Assembly: GCA_016711265.1 (NCBI GenBank)
Contig: JADJTI010000005.1
Coordinates: forward strand, 124,001 to 188,000
DNA: 64,000 nt
DNA from: Austwickia sp.
GTDB lineage: Bacteria > Actinomycetota > Actinomycetes > Actinomycetales > Dermatophilaceae
Direction of reading: 5' to 3'
In this document: piece after piece, positions 36,458 through 45,281 of the stretch
Position numbering within the stretch: the stretch's first letter is position 1
How the letters are laid out: each line of letters begins with the position of its first letter
The notes under the pieces: generated by a model
Seen by the model: only the letters and a program-made list of their open reading frames with translations
Database searches by the model: none
What the model was told of the DNA's origin: nothing
Made by a program: the position numbers and the translations under genes

Positions 36458-37609
36458 ATGAACGACGCGGTCCGGTTTCCCTCGCTGTCGGAGCTGCGCG
36501 AACGACGCAGCGCCAAGTGGACGCAGTACGACGCTGGCGTGCTGCCCATGCCGGTGGCGGAGATGGACTGCCTGTTGGCCGAACCGATCGCGCAGACGCT
36601 CATCGATGCCGTCCGCCGCGGCGACACCGGCTACCCGCCGATGGACGGCGTACCGTCTCACGCCTTTGCGGAGTTCGCGGCCGACACCTGGGGGTGGGCT
36701 CCGGACTCCCGGCGTTGCGTGCTGTCATCCGACGTCAGCGTGGCCGGGATCGCCGCGCTGCGCACGTTGGTCCCCGATGGTTCGGCGGTGGCGATCTCCT
36801 CCCCGGTGTACCCGCCCTTCTTCGCCTGGCCGGGCCGGGCGGGGATGACGCTGGTCGACGTACCACTCCTGGGCGCTGATCGGGGGTACGCGCTGGACCT
36901 GGCCGGGCTGGAACGCGCCTTCGCCGACGGGGTGCGCGGCTATGTGTTGTGCCATCCCCACAATCCCGTGGGGCGTCTGGTGCCGGAGGATGAGTTGGCC
37001 GCGCTCGCGGACCTGGCTCAGCGGTACGACGTCCTGGTCGTTGCCGATGAGATCCACGCACCGCTGACCCTGCCGGGGCAGGAGTTCACGCCGTACCTGA
37101 CTGTGTCCGAGGCCGCCCGCGCTACCGGGGTCGCCCTGCACTCCCCGAGCAAGGCGTGGAACCTGGCCGGCCTGAAGGCGGCCTTCCTCGTCTACGAGGA
37201 CCCGCGGTTCGATGAGCCGTTGGCCGGCCAGCGGCACACGTTGCCCTGGAACGCCGGTCATTTCGGCGCGCTGGCCGCCGTGCCGGCGTACCGGGAGTCC
37301 CGCGAGTGGCTGGCCGCGCTGCGCGGGCACCTGGCCGATAACCACGCCCTGTTGCGGCGGGAACTCGCGCATCGCCTACCGGGCGCCTCCTGCCCGGTGG
37401 CCCAGGCCGGCTACCTGGCCTGGATCGATGTGCAGGCCTGTGGCTACGGGCCCGACCCGGCGGGCAGAATCCTGGAGGTGGGGCGGCTGGCGTTGGGCAT
37501 CGGGTCCACCTTCGGGCCCTCCGGCGCCGGGCATGTGCGGATGAACATCGGGTGTCACCCCGACCTCATCCCGGAAGCGGTGGACCGGATGGTGGCCGCG
37601 AGCGCCTGA
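36458..37609 (+). CDS. PLP-dependent aminotransferase / C-S lyase, MalY-PatB type
   Basis: Fold-type I PLP enzyme, 383 residues. It begins with the MalY/PatB-like RRSAKWTQYDAGVLPMPVAEMD block. The PLP-lysine lies in SPSKAWNLAGLK at about residue 231. The cofactor-binding Asn (HPHNPVGR) and Asp (VVADEIHAPL) are present. Relatives cleave cystathionine or other cysteine S-conjugates (C-S lyase) rather than transaminate (family knowledge); the substrate is not determinable here. Only 29 bp separate it from the cupin gene, so the two may be cotranscribed. Confidence 0.9.
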   Translation: MNDAVRFPSLSELRERRSAKWTQYDAGVLPMPVAEMDCLLAEPIAQTLIDAVRRGDTGYPPMDGVPSHAFAEFAADTWGWAPDSRRCVLSSDVSVAGIAALRTLVPDGSAVAISSPVYPPFFAWPGRAGMTLVDVPLLGADRGYALDLAGLERAFADGVRGYVLCHPHNPVGRLVPEDELAALADLAQRYDVLVVADEIHAPLTLPGQEFTPYLTVSEAARATGVALHSPSKAWNLAGLKAAFLVYEDPRFDEPLAGQRHTLPWNAGHFGALAAVPAYRESREWLAALRGHLADNHALLRRELAHRLPGASCPVAQAGYLAWIDVQACGYGPDPAGRILEVGRLALGIGSTFGPSGAGHVRMNIGCHPDLIPEAVDRMVAASA

Positions 37610-37638
37610 CGCGCGGTCGGGCCGCGTACGCTGCACCC

Positions 37639-37992
37639 GTGCCGGAGCTCATCCAACAGCCCTTCCGCATCGAAGCACCGGGCGGCAAGACCATCGATGA
37701 ACACGTCGGTCTGGCCAGCACCGGTCACGACGTGGTGTCCGTGGCACGCATGGCGGCGCCGGCCGGCTGGAGTGAGCCTGCGCAGCGTCCCGAGTTCGAC
37801 GAGGTGACCGTCGTCCTGTCGGGTCTGTTGCTGGTCGATCATGACGGCGGCCAAGCCCGGGTCCGCGGTGGCCAGGCGATCATCACCCGGCAGGGGGAAC
37901 GGGTTCGCTACACGGCCGGACCCGAGGGCGCGGACTACCTGGCGATCTGCCTGCCGGCCTTCAGCGAGGAACGCGCCCACCGGGAAGCCTGA
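37639..37992 (+). CDS. Small cupin-domain protein
   Basis: 117 residues, a single cupin barrel. The first motif region is EPAQRPEFDEVTVVLSGLLLVDHDGG and the second is GGQAIITRQGERVRYTAGPEGADYLAICLP. The usual metal-binding His residues of motif 1 are partly replaced (RPEFDE), so metal binding is doubtful. GTG at 37639 (MPELIQQPFRI) is preferred; the frame upstream reads through the previous gene's end. Function unknown; such small cupins often act as isomerases or sensor proteins. Converges on the phosphosugar mutase gene with two bases between. Confidence 0.8.
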   Translation: MPELIQQPFRIEAPGGKTIDEHVGLASTGHDVVSVARMAAPAGWSEPAQRPEFDEVTVVLSGLLLVDHDGGQARVRGGQAIITRQGERVRYTAGPEGADYLAICLPAFSEERAHREA

Positions 37993-37994
37993 AC

Positions 37995-39746
37995 TCAAGG
38001 CGCGGCGGTCAGTTCCTCGAACGCGGCGCGCGCGCCGGCCAGACGCCGGGCGGCCTCGGCGGTCGCGTCGGCGAGTTCTCCCTCCACCGGGACGATGGCC
38101 TCCAGGTAGACCTTCAGCTTGGGCTCGGTGCCACTGGGCCGCACGATCACCCGGGTGTCGTCGCCCAGGTAGTAGCGCAGGCCGTCGGTCGGCGGCAGGT
38201 CCTCGCTCCCGGCGGCCAGGTCGTCCCAGGAGGCCACCGGCACGTCACCGACGTGGGTCGGCGGGTTCTCGCGCAACCGCGTCATGGCCGCATCGATGAG
38301 ACTCAGGTCGGTCACCCGCACCGAGAACGCGTCCGTGGCGTACACCCCGTGCCGGCGGTACAGCGACTGCAGGACGTCGATGACGGACCGGCCCTGGATG
38401 CGGCAGGACGCCAGGAACTCGGCGAACACCAGCGCCGCGCTGATGCCGTCCTTGTCGCGCACCAGCGACGGCGCCACGCAGTAACCGAGCGCCTCCTCAT
38501 AGCCGTAGGCCAGGTTCGGGGCGCGGGAGATCCACTTGAAGCCCGTGAGGGTTTCGGTCGAGCCCAGCCCGGCGTCGGCCGCGATCGTCGCCAGCATCCG
38601 CGAGGAGACGATCGAGCGGGCCAGCACACCGCCCGCGGGAACGCCCTGGTCGATCAGGTGGGTGGCGAGCAGGCAGCCCAGTTCATCGCCCCGGAGCATC
38701 CGCCATCCCCGCGGATTCTCCGGGGAGGCGGCCGTGGGGTCGGGTACGGCGACGGCGCACCGGTCGGCGTCCGGGTCGTTGGCGAGGACGGCATCCACCG
38801 GCCCACCCTCGCCGGACCGTTCGGCCTGCGCGTCCAGCTCGCGTGCGAGGTCCAGCGCCGCGTCGATCGCCCCCGGCTCCTCGGGGTTCGGGAAGGCCAC
38901 GGTGGGGAAGTCGGGGTCGGGATCGGCCTGGGCGGCGACCGCGATCGGCGCGGGGAAGCCGGCCAGCGGGAAGGCGCGCTGGATCACCTCGCCGCCCACC
39001 CCGTGCAGCGAGGTGTGGACCATTCGGACGTCCCGGGGGCCGCCCGGCGTGAGGATGCCCGTGACCGCCGTCAGGTATTGCTCGATGAGGCTGTCGTCCA
39101 CGACGGTCCACCCCTGGTCGGCCCGCGCGATCGCGGCTGTGGAGTCGAGCGCCACGATCTGGGCGCGGATCTCGGCGTCCGCCGGCGGCACGATCTGGGC
39201 GCCGTCCCCCAGGTACACCTTGTAGCCGTTGTCCTGCGGGGGGTTGTGGCTTGCGGTCACCATGACCCCGGCGTCGGCACCGAGGTGGCGGATGGCGTAT
39301 GCCAGCACCGGGGTCGGCAGCGGCCGGGGCAGCAGCAGCGCGGTGCCGCCGGCCGCGGTGACCACGGCGCAGGTGTCGACCGCGAAGTCCTGCGAACCGT
39401 GGCGGGCGTCGTACCCCACCACCACCGTCGGTGCCGGATGGTGCTGGGCCAGGTACGCCGTGAGCCCGGCGGCGGCGCGGATCACCACGGCGCGGTTCAT
39501 CCGGTTCGGCCCGGGACCCATGGCGCCCCGCAAACCAGCCGTGCCGAACTCCAGGAGCCCCGCGAAGCAGTCACCCAAGAGGTCGGTCGCCTCCTGCGCC
39601 GAGGCGTCCTCGCCCTGCGCGCGTTCGACCATGTCATCGAGCTGGGCCCGGGTCATCGGGTCGGGATCTTCGGCCGCCCAGCGCCGGGCCGCGTCAAAAA
39701 GGTCGGCGCGCCACTGCTGCGTCGTCTGCGGTCGGTGGTGACGCAT
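37995..39746 (-). CDS. Phosphosugar mutase (phosphomannomutase / phosphopentomutase type)
   Basis: Alpha-D-phosphohexomutase superfamily, 583 residues, all four domains. The phosphorylated active-site Ser is Ser166 in MVTASHNPPQDNGYKVY. The Mg-binding loop is NDPDADRCAV, the sugar-binding loop GFKWI (with GYEEALGYCV nearby), and the phosphate-binding loop VRPSGTEPKLKVY. The start is ATG 39746 with GGAG eight to eleven bases upstream. It follows the purine nucleoside phosphorylase gene after two bases; together they could convert a nucleoside to a base plus ribose-1-phosphate and then ribose-5-phosphate, so phosphopentomutase activity is a real alternative to phosphomannomutase. Confidence 0.93.
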   Translation of the reverse strand: MRHHRPQTTQQWRADLFDAARRWAAEDPDPMTRAQLDDMVERAQGEDASAQEATDLLGDCFAGLLEFGTAGLRGAMGPGPNRMNRAVVIRAAAGLTAYLAQHHPAPTVVVGYDARHGSQDFAVDTCAVVTAAGGTALLLPRPLPTPVLAYAIRHLGADAGVMVTASHNPPQDNGYKVYLGDGAQIVPPADAEIRAQIVALDSTAAIARADQGWTVVDDSLIEQYLTAVTGILTPGGPRDVRMVHTSLHGVGGEVIQRAFPLAGFPAPIAVAAQADPDPDFPTVAFPNPEEPGAIDAALDLARELDAQAERSGEGGPVDAVLANDPDADRCAVAVPDPTAASPENPRGWRMLRGDELGCLLATHLIDQGVPAGGVLARSIVSSRMLATIAADAGLGSTETLTGFKWISRAPNLAYGYEEALGYCVAPSLVRDKDGISAALVFAEFLASCRIQGRSVIDVLQSLYRRHGVYATDAFSVRVTDLSLIDAAMTRLRENPPTHVGDVPVASWDDLAAGSEDLPPTDGLRYYLGDDTRVIVRPSGTEPKLKVYLEAIVPVEGELADATAEAARRLAGARAAFEELTAAP

Positions 39747-39748
39747 GC

Positions 39749-40606
39749 TCACATCTCCTCGGCGATACGGTCCACGATGGCCTTGAGCAGGGTGCTGCAC
39801 CGATCGGCCGCAGCCCCTCCGGCAGCCATCACATCGGCGTGATCCAGCTTCTGGTCGGCCTCCACGCCGGCGGCACTGTTGGTGACCAGGGACAACCCCA
39901 GGACATCCAGCCCGGCGGCCCGAGCAGCGACGGCTTCGATGGTCGTCGACATCCCGACCAGATCGGCCCCCAGGATGGCCGCCATCCGCACCTCGGCCGG
40001 GGTCTCGTACTGCGGCCCCGGGAACTGGGCGTACACCCCCTCGGGCAGGTCGGGATCCACGGCGTGGGCGATCGCGCGCAGCCGCCGCGCGTACAGGTCC
40101 GAACAGTCCACGAACTCGGGGCCGACCAGCGCGGTCATCCCGGTGAGGTTCAGGTGGTCGGCGATGAGTACGGCGGTGCCAGGCCGCCATTGCGGCCGGA
40201 TGGACCCGCAGCCGTTGGTGAGGATGATGACGCGGCAGCCCGCCGCCGCTGCCGTGCGTACCGGGTGGGCGACCGCCGCTGCGCCGTGGCCTTCGTACAG
40301 GTGGGTACGCGTGCCGAAGACCAGTAGGCGTCGCCCGCCCGCGACGGTGACGGACAGGATCTCGCCGCTGTGGCCGGCCACCGCCGCCGGCCGGAAGCCC
40401 TCAAGGTGTGCTCGGGCCACGCGCGCCCGGATCTCCCCGAGTCGGGTGGCGGCCGCCGCCCACCCCGAGCCCAGCACCAGCGCGATGTCGTGGCTGTCGG
40501 CCCCGCTGGAGCTGGCCAACTGAGCAGCGGCTCGCGCCGCCTCGGGTGCCTCGGGTGCCTCGGGTGGAGACTGCCCGGTGTCCAGGCCGGGAGGGCGTGC
40601 GTTCAC
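39749..40606 (-). CDS. punA: Purine nucleoside phosphorylase (trimeric type)
   Basis: Splits purine nucleosides with phosphate to the free base and ribose-1-phosphate. 285 residues. Signature segments of the trimeric type-II enzyme: LVLGSGWAAAA (phosphate loop), GHSGEI, FGTRTHLYEGH, LTNGCGSIRPQW, FPGPQYETPAEVRM and GMSTTIEAVAARAAGL, and SLVTNSAAGV with the base-binding Asn. An N-terminal EAPEAPEAARAA repeat of about 30 residues is extra. GTG at 40606 is the start. Upstream of the mutase gene in a two-gene operon; with the BMP importer it forms a nucleoside salvage route. Confidence 0.94.
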   Translation of the reverse strand: MNARPPGLDTGQSPPEAPEAPEAARAAAQLASSSGADSHDIALVLGSGWAAAATRLGEIRARVARAHLEGFRPAAVAGHSGEILSVTVAGGRRLLVFGTRTHLYEGHGAAAVAHPVRTAAAAGCRVIILTNGCGSIRPQWRPGTAVLIADHLNLTGMTALVGPEFVDCSDLYARRLRAIAHAVDPDLPEGVYAQFPGPQYETPAEVRMAAILGADLVGMSTTIEAVAARAAGLDVLGLSLVTNSAAGVEADQKLDHADVMAAGGAAADRCSTLLKAIVDRIAEEM

Positions 40607-41122
40607 GGAGGAAGCCTAGCCCCCGGGGGAAGTGGCGCCAGGGACCCCGGGGGCAGCCGCGCCGCAGCCCCTTCTGCGGGCCCCGACCGGTCGCCTCGCT
40701 GTCCCGGAACGGTCGAGATCCTTGGCCCTCGGGCATCCCCGAACCCATGCAGGTTGCTCGAACCCACGTAAGCCCTTCGAACCCACGAAGCTTCGTGGGT
40801 CCCGCCGACGGACGTGGGTTCGACGCAGTCGACACCCGATTGATCCGCCACCGGGCCGCCCGGCGCAGGACGGCGGGACCCTGCGCCGGCGGTTCACTCG
40901 GGTTCATCCTCGGGTTCACACTCGGGTTCGCCGATGCCGAAACCCCACCTGGTGTGGCTGACGGTGAACCCGGGTGAGACGCTGATGGCGGCGGAGGTGA
41001 GTGAGCGCACAGCCCGGGGTACGTTGTCGGCTGATGCGGTGCCGTTGGATGAGTTCCATGGACGCCCTGTGCGGTCGGCTGATCAGCCGACGGACGGGCC
41101 CCAGAGACGAAGGAGTCGATAG
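40607..41122. other. Repeat-containing intergenic region between punA and the MT0933-like gene
   Basis: About 516 bp upstream of two divergent genes. It contains the 19-bp-period repeat cluster at 40740-40831 (separate entry), a CTCGGGTTCA-type short repeat at 40897-40931, and a short open frame (40934-41122) that lacks a ribosome-binding site and has no coding character. Promoters for both genes must lie here but none stands out. Confidence 0.5.
40740..40831. repeat. 19-bp-period repeat cluster with palindromic centre (locus A)
   Basis: CGAACCCAYG occurs at 40740, 40759 and 40778, each exactly 19 bp apart. The complementary form CGTGGGTYC follows at 40794 and 40813, again 19 bp apart. The orientation flips at a CGAAGCTTCG centre (40784-40793 region), so the cluster is a large imperfect palindrome. 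The same unit and period recur at 60852-61132. Confidence 0.8.
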
Positions 41123-41329
41123 ATGGTCAACATGCGCAACCTGACCGATCTGGTGGACAAGGCCCGGAAAGTCATCACGGAGAACCCGGACAAGGTGCGG
41201 ACCGGGTTGGACAAGGTGGAGCAGGTCGTCAACAAGTCCACCGGCAACAAGTTCAGCCAGCAGGTCTCCAAGGGCAGCGACATGGTCGGCAACGCCCTCG
41301 GCGCACCCAAGGGGAAGCGCCACCCCTGA
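41123..41329 (+). CDS. MT0933/Rv0909-like antitoxin family protein
   Basis: 68 residues. The pattern NLTDLVDKARKVITENPDKV ... KVEQVVNKSTGNKFSQQVSK matches the MT0933-type antitoxin family (Rv0909-like), which has tandem short helices of the form ENPDKV and TGNKFS. Members are annotated as antitoxins, but many copies are orphan, as here: no toxin gene lies beside it. Rich in Lys, unlike its Arg-rich neighbours. ACGAAGGAG upstream supports the start. It is followed by a strong terminator. Confidence 0.8.
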   Translation: MVNMRNLTDLVDKARKVITENPDKVRTGLDKVEQVVNKSTGNKFSQQVSKGSDMVGNALGAPKGKRHP

Positions 41330-41361
41330 TGCGTGGGTGAGGGCGTCTGACGGTTGGTCCA

Positions 41362-41401
41362 CATGGGTGTGGGGCCCGGTTTCCCGGGCCCCACACCCAT
41401 G
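41362..41401. terminator. Bidirectional terminator
   Basis: Perfect 18-bp stem (CATGGGTGTGGGGCCCGG / CCGGGCCCCACACCCATG) with a TTTC loop. It lies between the convergent MT0933-like and carboxylase alpha-chain genes, 17 bp past the end of the latter. Confidence 0.85.
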
Positions 41402-41418
41402 TCGTCCCGGGCTGTGCC

Positions 41419-43233
41419 CTACTCGGCGCCGTCGGCGTCCTTGATCTCCGCCAGGACGGTACCGGAGGTGACCGTCTCGCCGACGGTGGCCTTCAGGCCG
41501 GTGACCACGCCCGCCTTGTGCGCGTTGATGGGCTGCTCCATCTTCATCGCCTCTAGCACGATGACCAGGTCACCCTCGGCGACCGTGGCGCCTTCCTCGA
41601 CGGCGATCTTGACGATGGTGCCCTGCATGGGAGCGGTCAGCGAGTCACCAGAGGCTGCCGCGCCGCGGCCTGCACCGCCGCCGGAGCGACGGGGGGCCTT
41701 GCGGCGACCGGCCGCGACCGCTCCGCCGCCGCCACTGCCGCTGCCGCCACCGAGCGCCAAGTCACCTGGCAGCGACACCTCGAGGCGTTTGCCGCCTACC
41801 TCGACAACCACCCTGGTGCGCTCAGCGGCTGCGTCGGCGGCGTCCGCAGTGGGGCCGCTGTAGGGCTCGATGGTGTTGTTGAACTCGGTCTCGATCCAGC
41901 GGGTGTGGACGGCGAACTTCTCGTTCGGGTCCGCCGGCGCGAACGCCGGGTCGGTGACGATCACGCGGTGGAACGTCAGCGCGGTCGGCATTCCCTCGAC
42001 CTCGAACTCCGACAGCGCCCGCCGGGACCGTTCCAGCGCCTGCTGCCGGGTGTTCCCGGTGACGATGAGCTTGGCCAGCATCGAGTCGAACTGGCCGGAG
42101 ATCACGTCGCCCTGCTCGATGCCCGAGTCCACGCGGACGCCGGGTCCACTGGGCGTGCTGAAGGTCATCACCGTGCCCGGCGCGGGCAGGAAGTTGCGGC
42201 CCGGGTCCTCGCCGTTGATCCGGAACTCGAAGGAATGGCCGCGAATTTCAGGTTCTGAGTATCCAAGTTCTTCGCCGTTGGCGATCCGGAACTGCTCGCG
42301 GACCAGGTCGATCCCCGTGACCTCCTCCGAGACCGGGTGCTCGACCTGAAGCCGGGTGTTCACTTCGAGGAACGAGATCGTGCCGTCGACGGCCACCAGG
42401 TACTCGCAGGTGCCCGCGCCTTCGTACTTGGCCTCCTTGAGGATGGCCTTGCTCGCCCGCACCAGCTCGGCGTTCTGGGCGTCACTCAGGAACGGCGCCG
42501 GCGCTTCCTCGACCAGCTTCTGGTGGCGGCGCTGCAGCGAGCAGTCGCGGGTGGAGACCACGACGACGTTGCCGTGCTTGTCCGCCAGGCACTGAGTCTC
42601 GACGTGCCGAGGCTGGTCCAGGTACCGCTCGACGAAGCACTCACCGCGCCCGAACGCGCTGACCGCCTCGCGGACCGCGGACTCGAACAGCTCGGGAATC
42701 TCCTCCAGCGTCCGAGCCACTTTCAGCCCGCGACCGCCACCGCCGTACGCCGCCTTGATGGCCACCGGCAGTCCGTGCTCCTTGGCGAAGGTGACGATCT
42801 CGTCCGCGTTGGCCACGGGGTCCTTGGTTCCGGGGACCAGCGGCGCATTGGCTCGGGTGGCGATGTGCCGTGCCTTGACCTTGTCGCCAAGGCTGTCGAT
42901 AGCGTCGGGGGAGGGGCCGATCCAGATCAGCCCGGCGTCGATGACCGCCTGGGCGAACCCGGCGTTCTCGGCCAGGAAGCCGTACCCGGGGTGCACGGCG
43001 TCGGCGCCGGCCTCCTTGGCAATGCTCAGCAGCTTGTCCTGGACCAGATAGGACTCGCCGGGGGTGGACCCGCCCAGCGCGTACGCCTCGTCAGCGACCT
43101 TCACGTGCAACGCGTCACGATCGGGATCGGCGTAGACGGCGACGGAGGCGATGCCGCTGTCCTTGCACGCGCGTGCGATGCGGACGGCGATCTCGCCACG
43201 GTTTGCGATGAGGACTTTGGTGATGGACGCCAT
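41419..43233 (-). CDS. Acyl-CoA carboxylase alpha chain (biotin carboxylase + biotin carboxyl carrier)
   Basis: Carboxylates its own biotin with bicarbonate and ATP and serves the carboxyltransferase beta chains, giving malonyl- or methylmalonyl-CoA. 604 residues. The biotin carboxylase domain (1-450) has VLIANRGEIAVRIARACKD, the ATP-grasp loop AAYGGGGRGLKVART, the catalytic EVNTRLQVEHPVSE and the RINGEDP block. A linker rich in Gly, Ala and Arg (residues 500-540) leads to the biotinyl domain with the modified Lys in EAMKMEQP. It matches mycobacterial AccA3-type chains, which serve several beta subunits. ATG at 43233 is the start. Confidence 0.96.
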   Translation of the reverse strand: MASITKVLIANRGEIAVRIARACKDSGIASVAVYADPDRDALHVKVADEAYALGGSTPGESYLVQDKLLSIAKEAGADAVHPGYGFLAENAGFAQAVIDAGLIWIGPSPDAIDSLGDKVKARHIATRANAPLVPGTKDPVANADEIVTFAKEHGLPVAIKAAYGGGGRGLKVARTLEEIPELFESAVREAVSAFGRGECFVERYLDQPRHVETQCLADKHGNVVVVSTRDCSLQRRHQKLVEEAPAPFLSDAQNAELVRASKAILKEAKYEGAGTCEYLVAVDGTISFLEVNTRLQVEHPVSEEVTGIDLVREQFRIANGEELGYSEPEIRGHSFEFRINGEDPGRNFLPAPGTVMTFSTPSGPGVRVDSGIEQGDVISGQFDSMLAKLIVTGNTRQQALERSRRALSEFEVEGMPTALTFHRVIVTDPAFAPADPNEKFAVHTRWIETEFNNTIEPYSGPTADAADAAAERTRVVVEVGGKRLEVSLPGDLALGGGSGSGGGGAVAAGRRKAPRRSGGGAGRGAAASGDSLTAPMQGTIVKIAVEEGATVAEGDLVIVLEAMKMEQPINAHKAGVVTGLKATVGETVTSGTVLAEIKDADGAE

Positions 43234-43336
43234 GATCCGGACTCTAGCGCGCTGGAAAGCCCTGATATCCCGGTGCGGCTGGCTTGGTTGGCCGACGTGA
43301 GCGCCACCACAATCGCCCCGGAGTGCAGGTGGCCGC

Positions 43337-43864
43337 TCATTCCATCGCGGCCAGATCCTCCCGGCAGCGCCGCTCGAATTCGTCGAGTTCCTCGAAGAGG
43401 TCGTCCAGGTCCCGCCGCCGCTGCTCCAGGTCGGCTCGCCGCTCACCGACCTGCTCCAGGACGTACCGCAGCTGCCCCACCTCACCCGGGATGTCGTCGT
43501 ACATGTCCACGATCGTGCGGATCTCCTCCAACGGGAAGCCGAGCCGCTTGCCGCGCAGGATGAGCGCCAGGCGGGTGCGCTCGCGACGGTGGTAGATCCG
43601 CTGGGTGCCGCGGCGTTCGGGGCTGATCAGGCCCAGTTCCTCGTAATGGCGCACGGCCCGGTGGGTGATGCCGAACTCCGCCGCGATCTGGGCGATGCTC
43701 CAGCTCTGCTCCAGGGGCGCGGCGGCGAGGTTCGGCTTCAGCGCCTGGTCCGAACCCCCAGGAGGTACGTCGGCACTCACCTGCGCAGGTACGCCGGCGG
43801 CTGCCTCGGTCACGGCCCCTTGCGGCACCTTCGCGGGCGACCACGCGTTCGATCGACTCGGCAT
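43337..43864 (-). CDS. MerR-family regulator, LiuR-like
   Basis: 175 residues. A non-conserved N-terminus of 50 residues is followed by the MerR winged helix-turn-helix (WSIAQIAAEFGITHRAVRHYEELGLISPERRGTQRIYHRRERTRL). A long C-terminal coiled coil (residues 125-172) gives dimerisation. There are no Cys residues for metal sensing. It resembles LiuR-type regulators of branched-chain amino-acid degradation, and it stands between the carboxylase alpha gene and the divergent acyl-CoA dehydrogenase gene, which supports that role. The 124-bp divergent gap with TTGACC at 43897 probably contains its operator. Confidence 0.85.
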   Translation of the reverse strand: MPSRSNAWSPAKVPQGAVTEAAAGVPAQVSADVPPGGSDQALKPNLAAAPLEQSWSIAQIAAEFGITHRAVRHYEELGLISPERRGTQRIYHRRERTRLALILRGKRLGFPLEEIRTIVDMYDDIPGEVGQLRYVLEQVGERRADLEQRRRDLDDLFEELDEFERRCREDLAAME

Positions 43865-43988
43865 GGACGCCCGTCCTTTCCGTTCACGTCAGTTCTTGAC
43901 CGACCCCACCTTCGCTAACCGGCCGCCAGCGGGGTCTCACTAACTACGATCGCAGTCAACGAGCCTGCTGACGAAGGAGTCGACTCCC

Positions 43989-45164
43989 ATGTTTGAGCTG
44001 TCCGCCGATCACGAGGACTTCCGCCGGGTGGTACGCGACTTCGCCGAACGCGAAGTGGCTCCCCACGTGGCCCAGTGGGACAAGGACCACTACTTCCCGA
44101 CCGAGCTCGTCCCAAAGATGGGGGAGCTGGGGCTGTTCGGGCTGGTGGTACCCGAGGAGTACGGCGGCTCCGACGGCGACTTCACCTCGCTGTGCGTGGC
44201 GATTGAGGAGCTCGGGCGCGTCGATCAGGGCATCGGCATCACCCTCCAGGCCGGGGTAGGGCTGGGCATCAACCCGATCCTGACCTACGGCACCGCGGAG
44301 CAGAAGGAACAATGGCTGCCTGCGCTTGTCGAGGGCAAGGCGCTGGCCGGGTTCGGTCTGACCGAGCCGGACGCCGGCTCGGATGCCGGGGCCACCAAGA
44401 CCCGCGCCAAGCTGGAGGACGGCCAGTGGGTGGTCAACGGGGCCAAGGCGTTCATCACCAACTCGGGCAGCTCCATCACGTCGGTGGTGACCGTGACCGC
44501 GCGTACCGGCGACCGGCCCGACGGCAAGCCGGAGATCTCCTCCATCATGGTTCCGAACGGCACCCCGGGCTTCACCGTCGAGCCGCAGTACAACAAGCTG
44601 GGCTGGCACTGCTCGGACACCCACGGGCTGACGTTCGAGAACTGCAAGGTCCCCGAGGGCAACCTGCTGGGCGAGCGGGGCAAGGGGTTCGCGCAGTTCC
44701 TGAAGACGCTCGATGACGGCCGGATCGCGATTTCCGCGCTGGCCTGCGGGATGGCCGTGCGGATGCTCGAGGAGTCCGTCGCGTACTCCAAGACCCGGCT
44801 GGCCTTCGGGCAGCCCATCGGCGTCAACCAGGGCGTGTCGTTCAAGATCGCGGACATGTACGTCTTCGTCGAGGCGGCCCGGGCGCTGACCTACAAGGCG
44901 GCCTGGCTCAAGGACGAGATGCACGCCGGACGCCGGTCGATGCAGGAGGTCAAGACCGCTGCCTCGGCGGCCAAGGTGTACTCCACGGAGGCCGCCGTCA
45001 CCGCCACCCGGTTGGCGGTGCAGATCTTCGGAGGCAACGGGTTCATGGAGGAGTACCCGGTGGCTCGCTTCTACCGCGACGGCAAGATCCTTGAGATCGG
45101 CGAGGGGACTTCGGAGGTCCAGCGCATGCTGATCGCCCGGTCGCTGGGAATCCCCGGCAACTGA
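43989..45164 (+). CDS. Acyl-CoA dehydrogenase
   Basis: FAD-dependent alpha,beta-dehydrogenation of an acyl-CoA, cytosolic, 391 residues. Signature 1 is FGLTEPDAGSDAGATKTRA; signature 2 lies in LAVQIFGGNGFMEEYPVARFYRDGKI. The catalytic Glu is in the segment near residue 365-370 (EIGEGTSEVQRMLIAR). N-terminal, beta and C-terminal helical domains are all present. AAGGAG nine bases upstream supports ATG 43989. Divergent from the LiuR-like regulator and followed by a carboxyltransferase beta chain, so a role in branched-chain or short-chain acyl-CoA breakdown is likely; exact substrate unknown. Confidence 0.95.
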   Translation: MFELSADHEDFRRVVRDFAEREVAPHVAQWDKDHYFPTELVPKMGELGLFGLVVPEEYGGSDGDFTSLCVAIEELGRVDQGIGITLQAGVGLGINPILTYGTAEQKEQWLPALVEGKALAGFGLTEPDAGSDAGATKTRAKLEDGQWVVNGAKAFITNSGSSITSVVTVTARTGDRPDGKPEISSIMVPNGTPGFTVEPQYNKLGWHCSDTHGLTFENCKVPEGNLLGERGKGFAQFLKTLDDGRIAISALACGMAVRMLEESVAYSKTRLAFGQPIGVNQGVSFKIADMYVFVEAARALTYKAAWLKDEMHAGRRSMQEVKTAASAAKVYSTEAAVTATRLAVQIFGGNGFMEEYPVARFYRDGKILEIGEGTSEVQRMLIARSLGIPGN

Positions 45165-45281
45165 CCTCGTGATCACGTACGTGTTCCCTCACGTGATCCC
45201 TCAGGTGATCCCTCAGGTGTGGCAGCGCCTCGCCGTCGATCCGACCGATCCGCCGATCATCCGCCGAAAAGAGGAAGCGTC

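Noticed and set aside
40934..41122. 62-codon open frame upstream of the MT0933-like gene
   Set aside because: No ribosome-binding site, arises within repeat DNA, no family resemblance.
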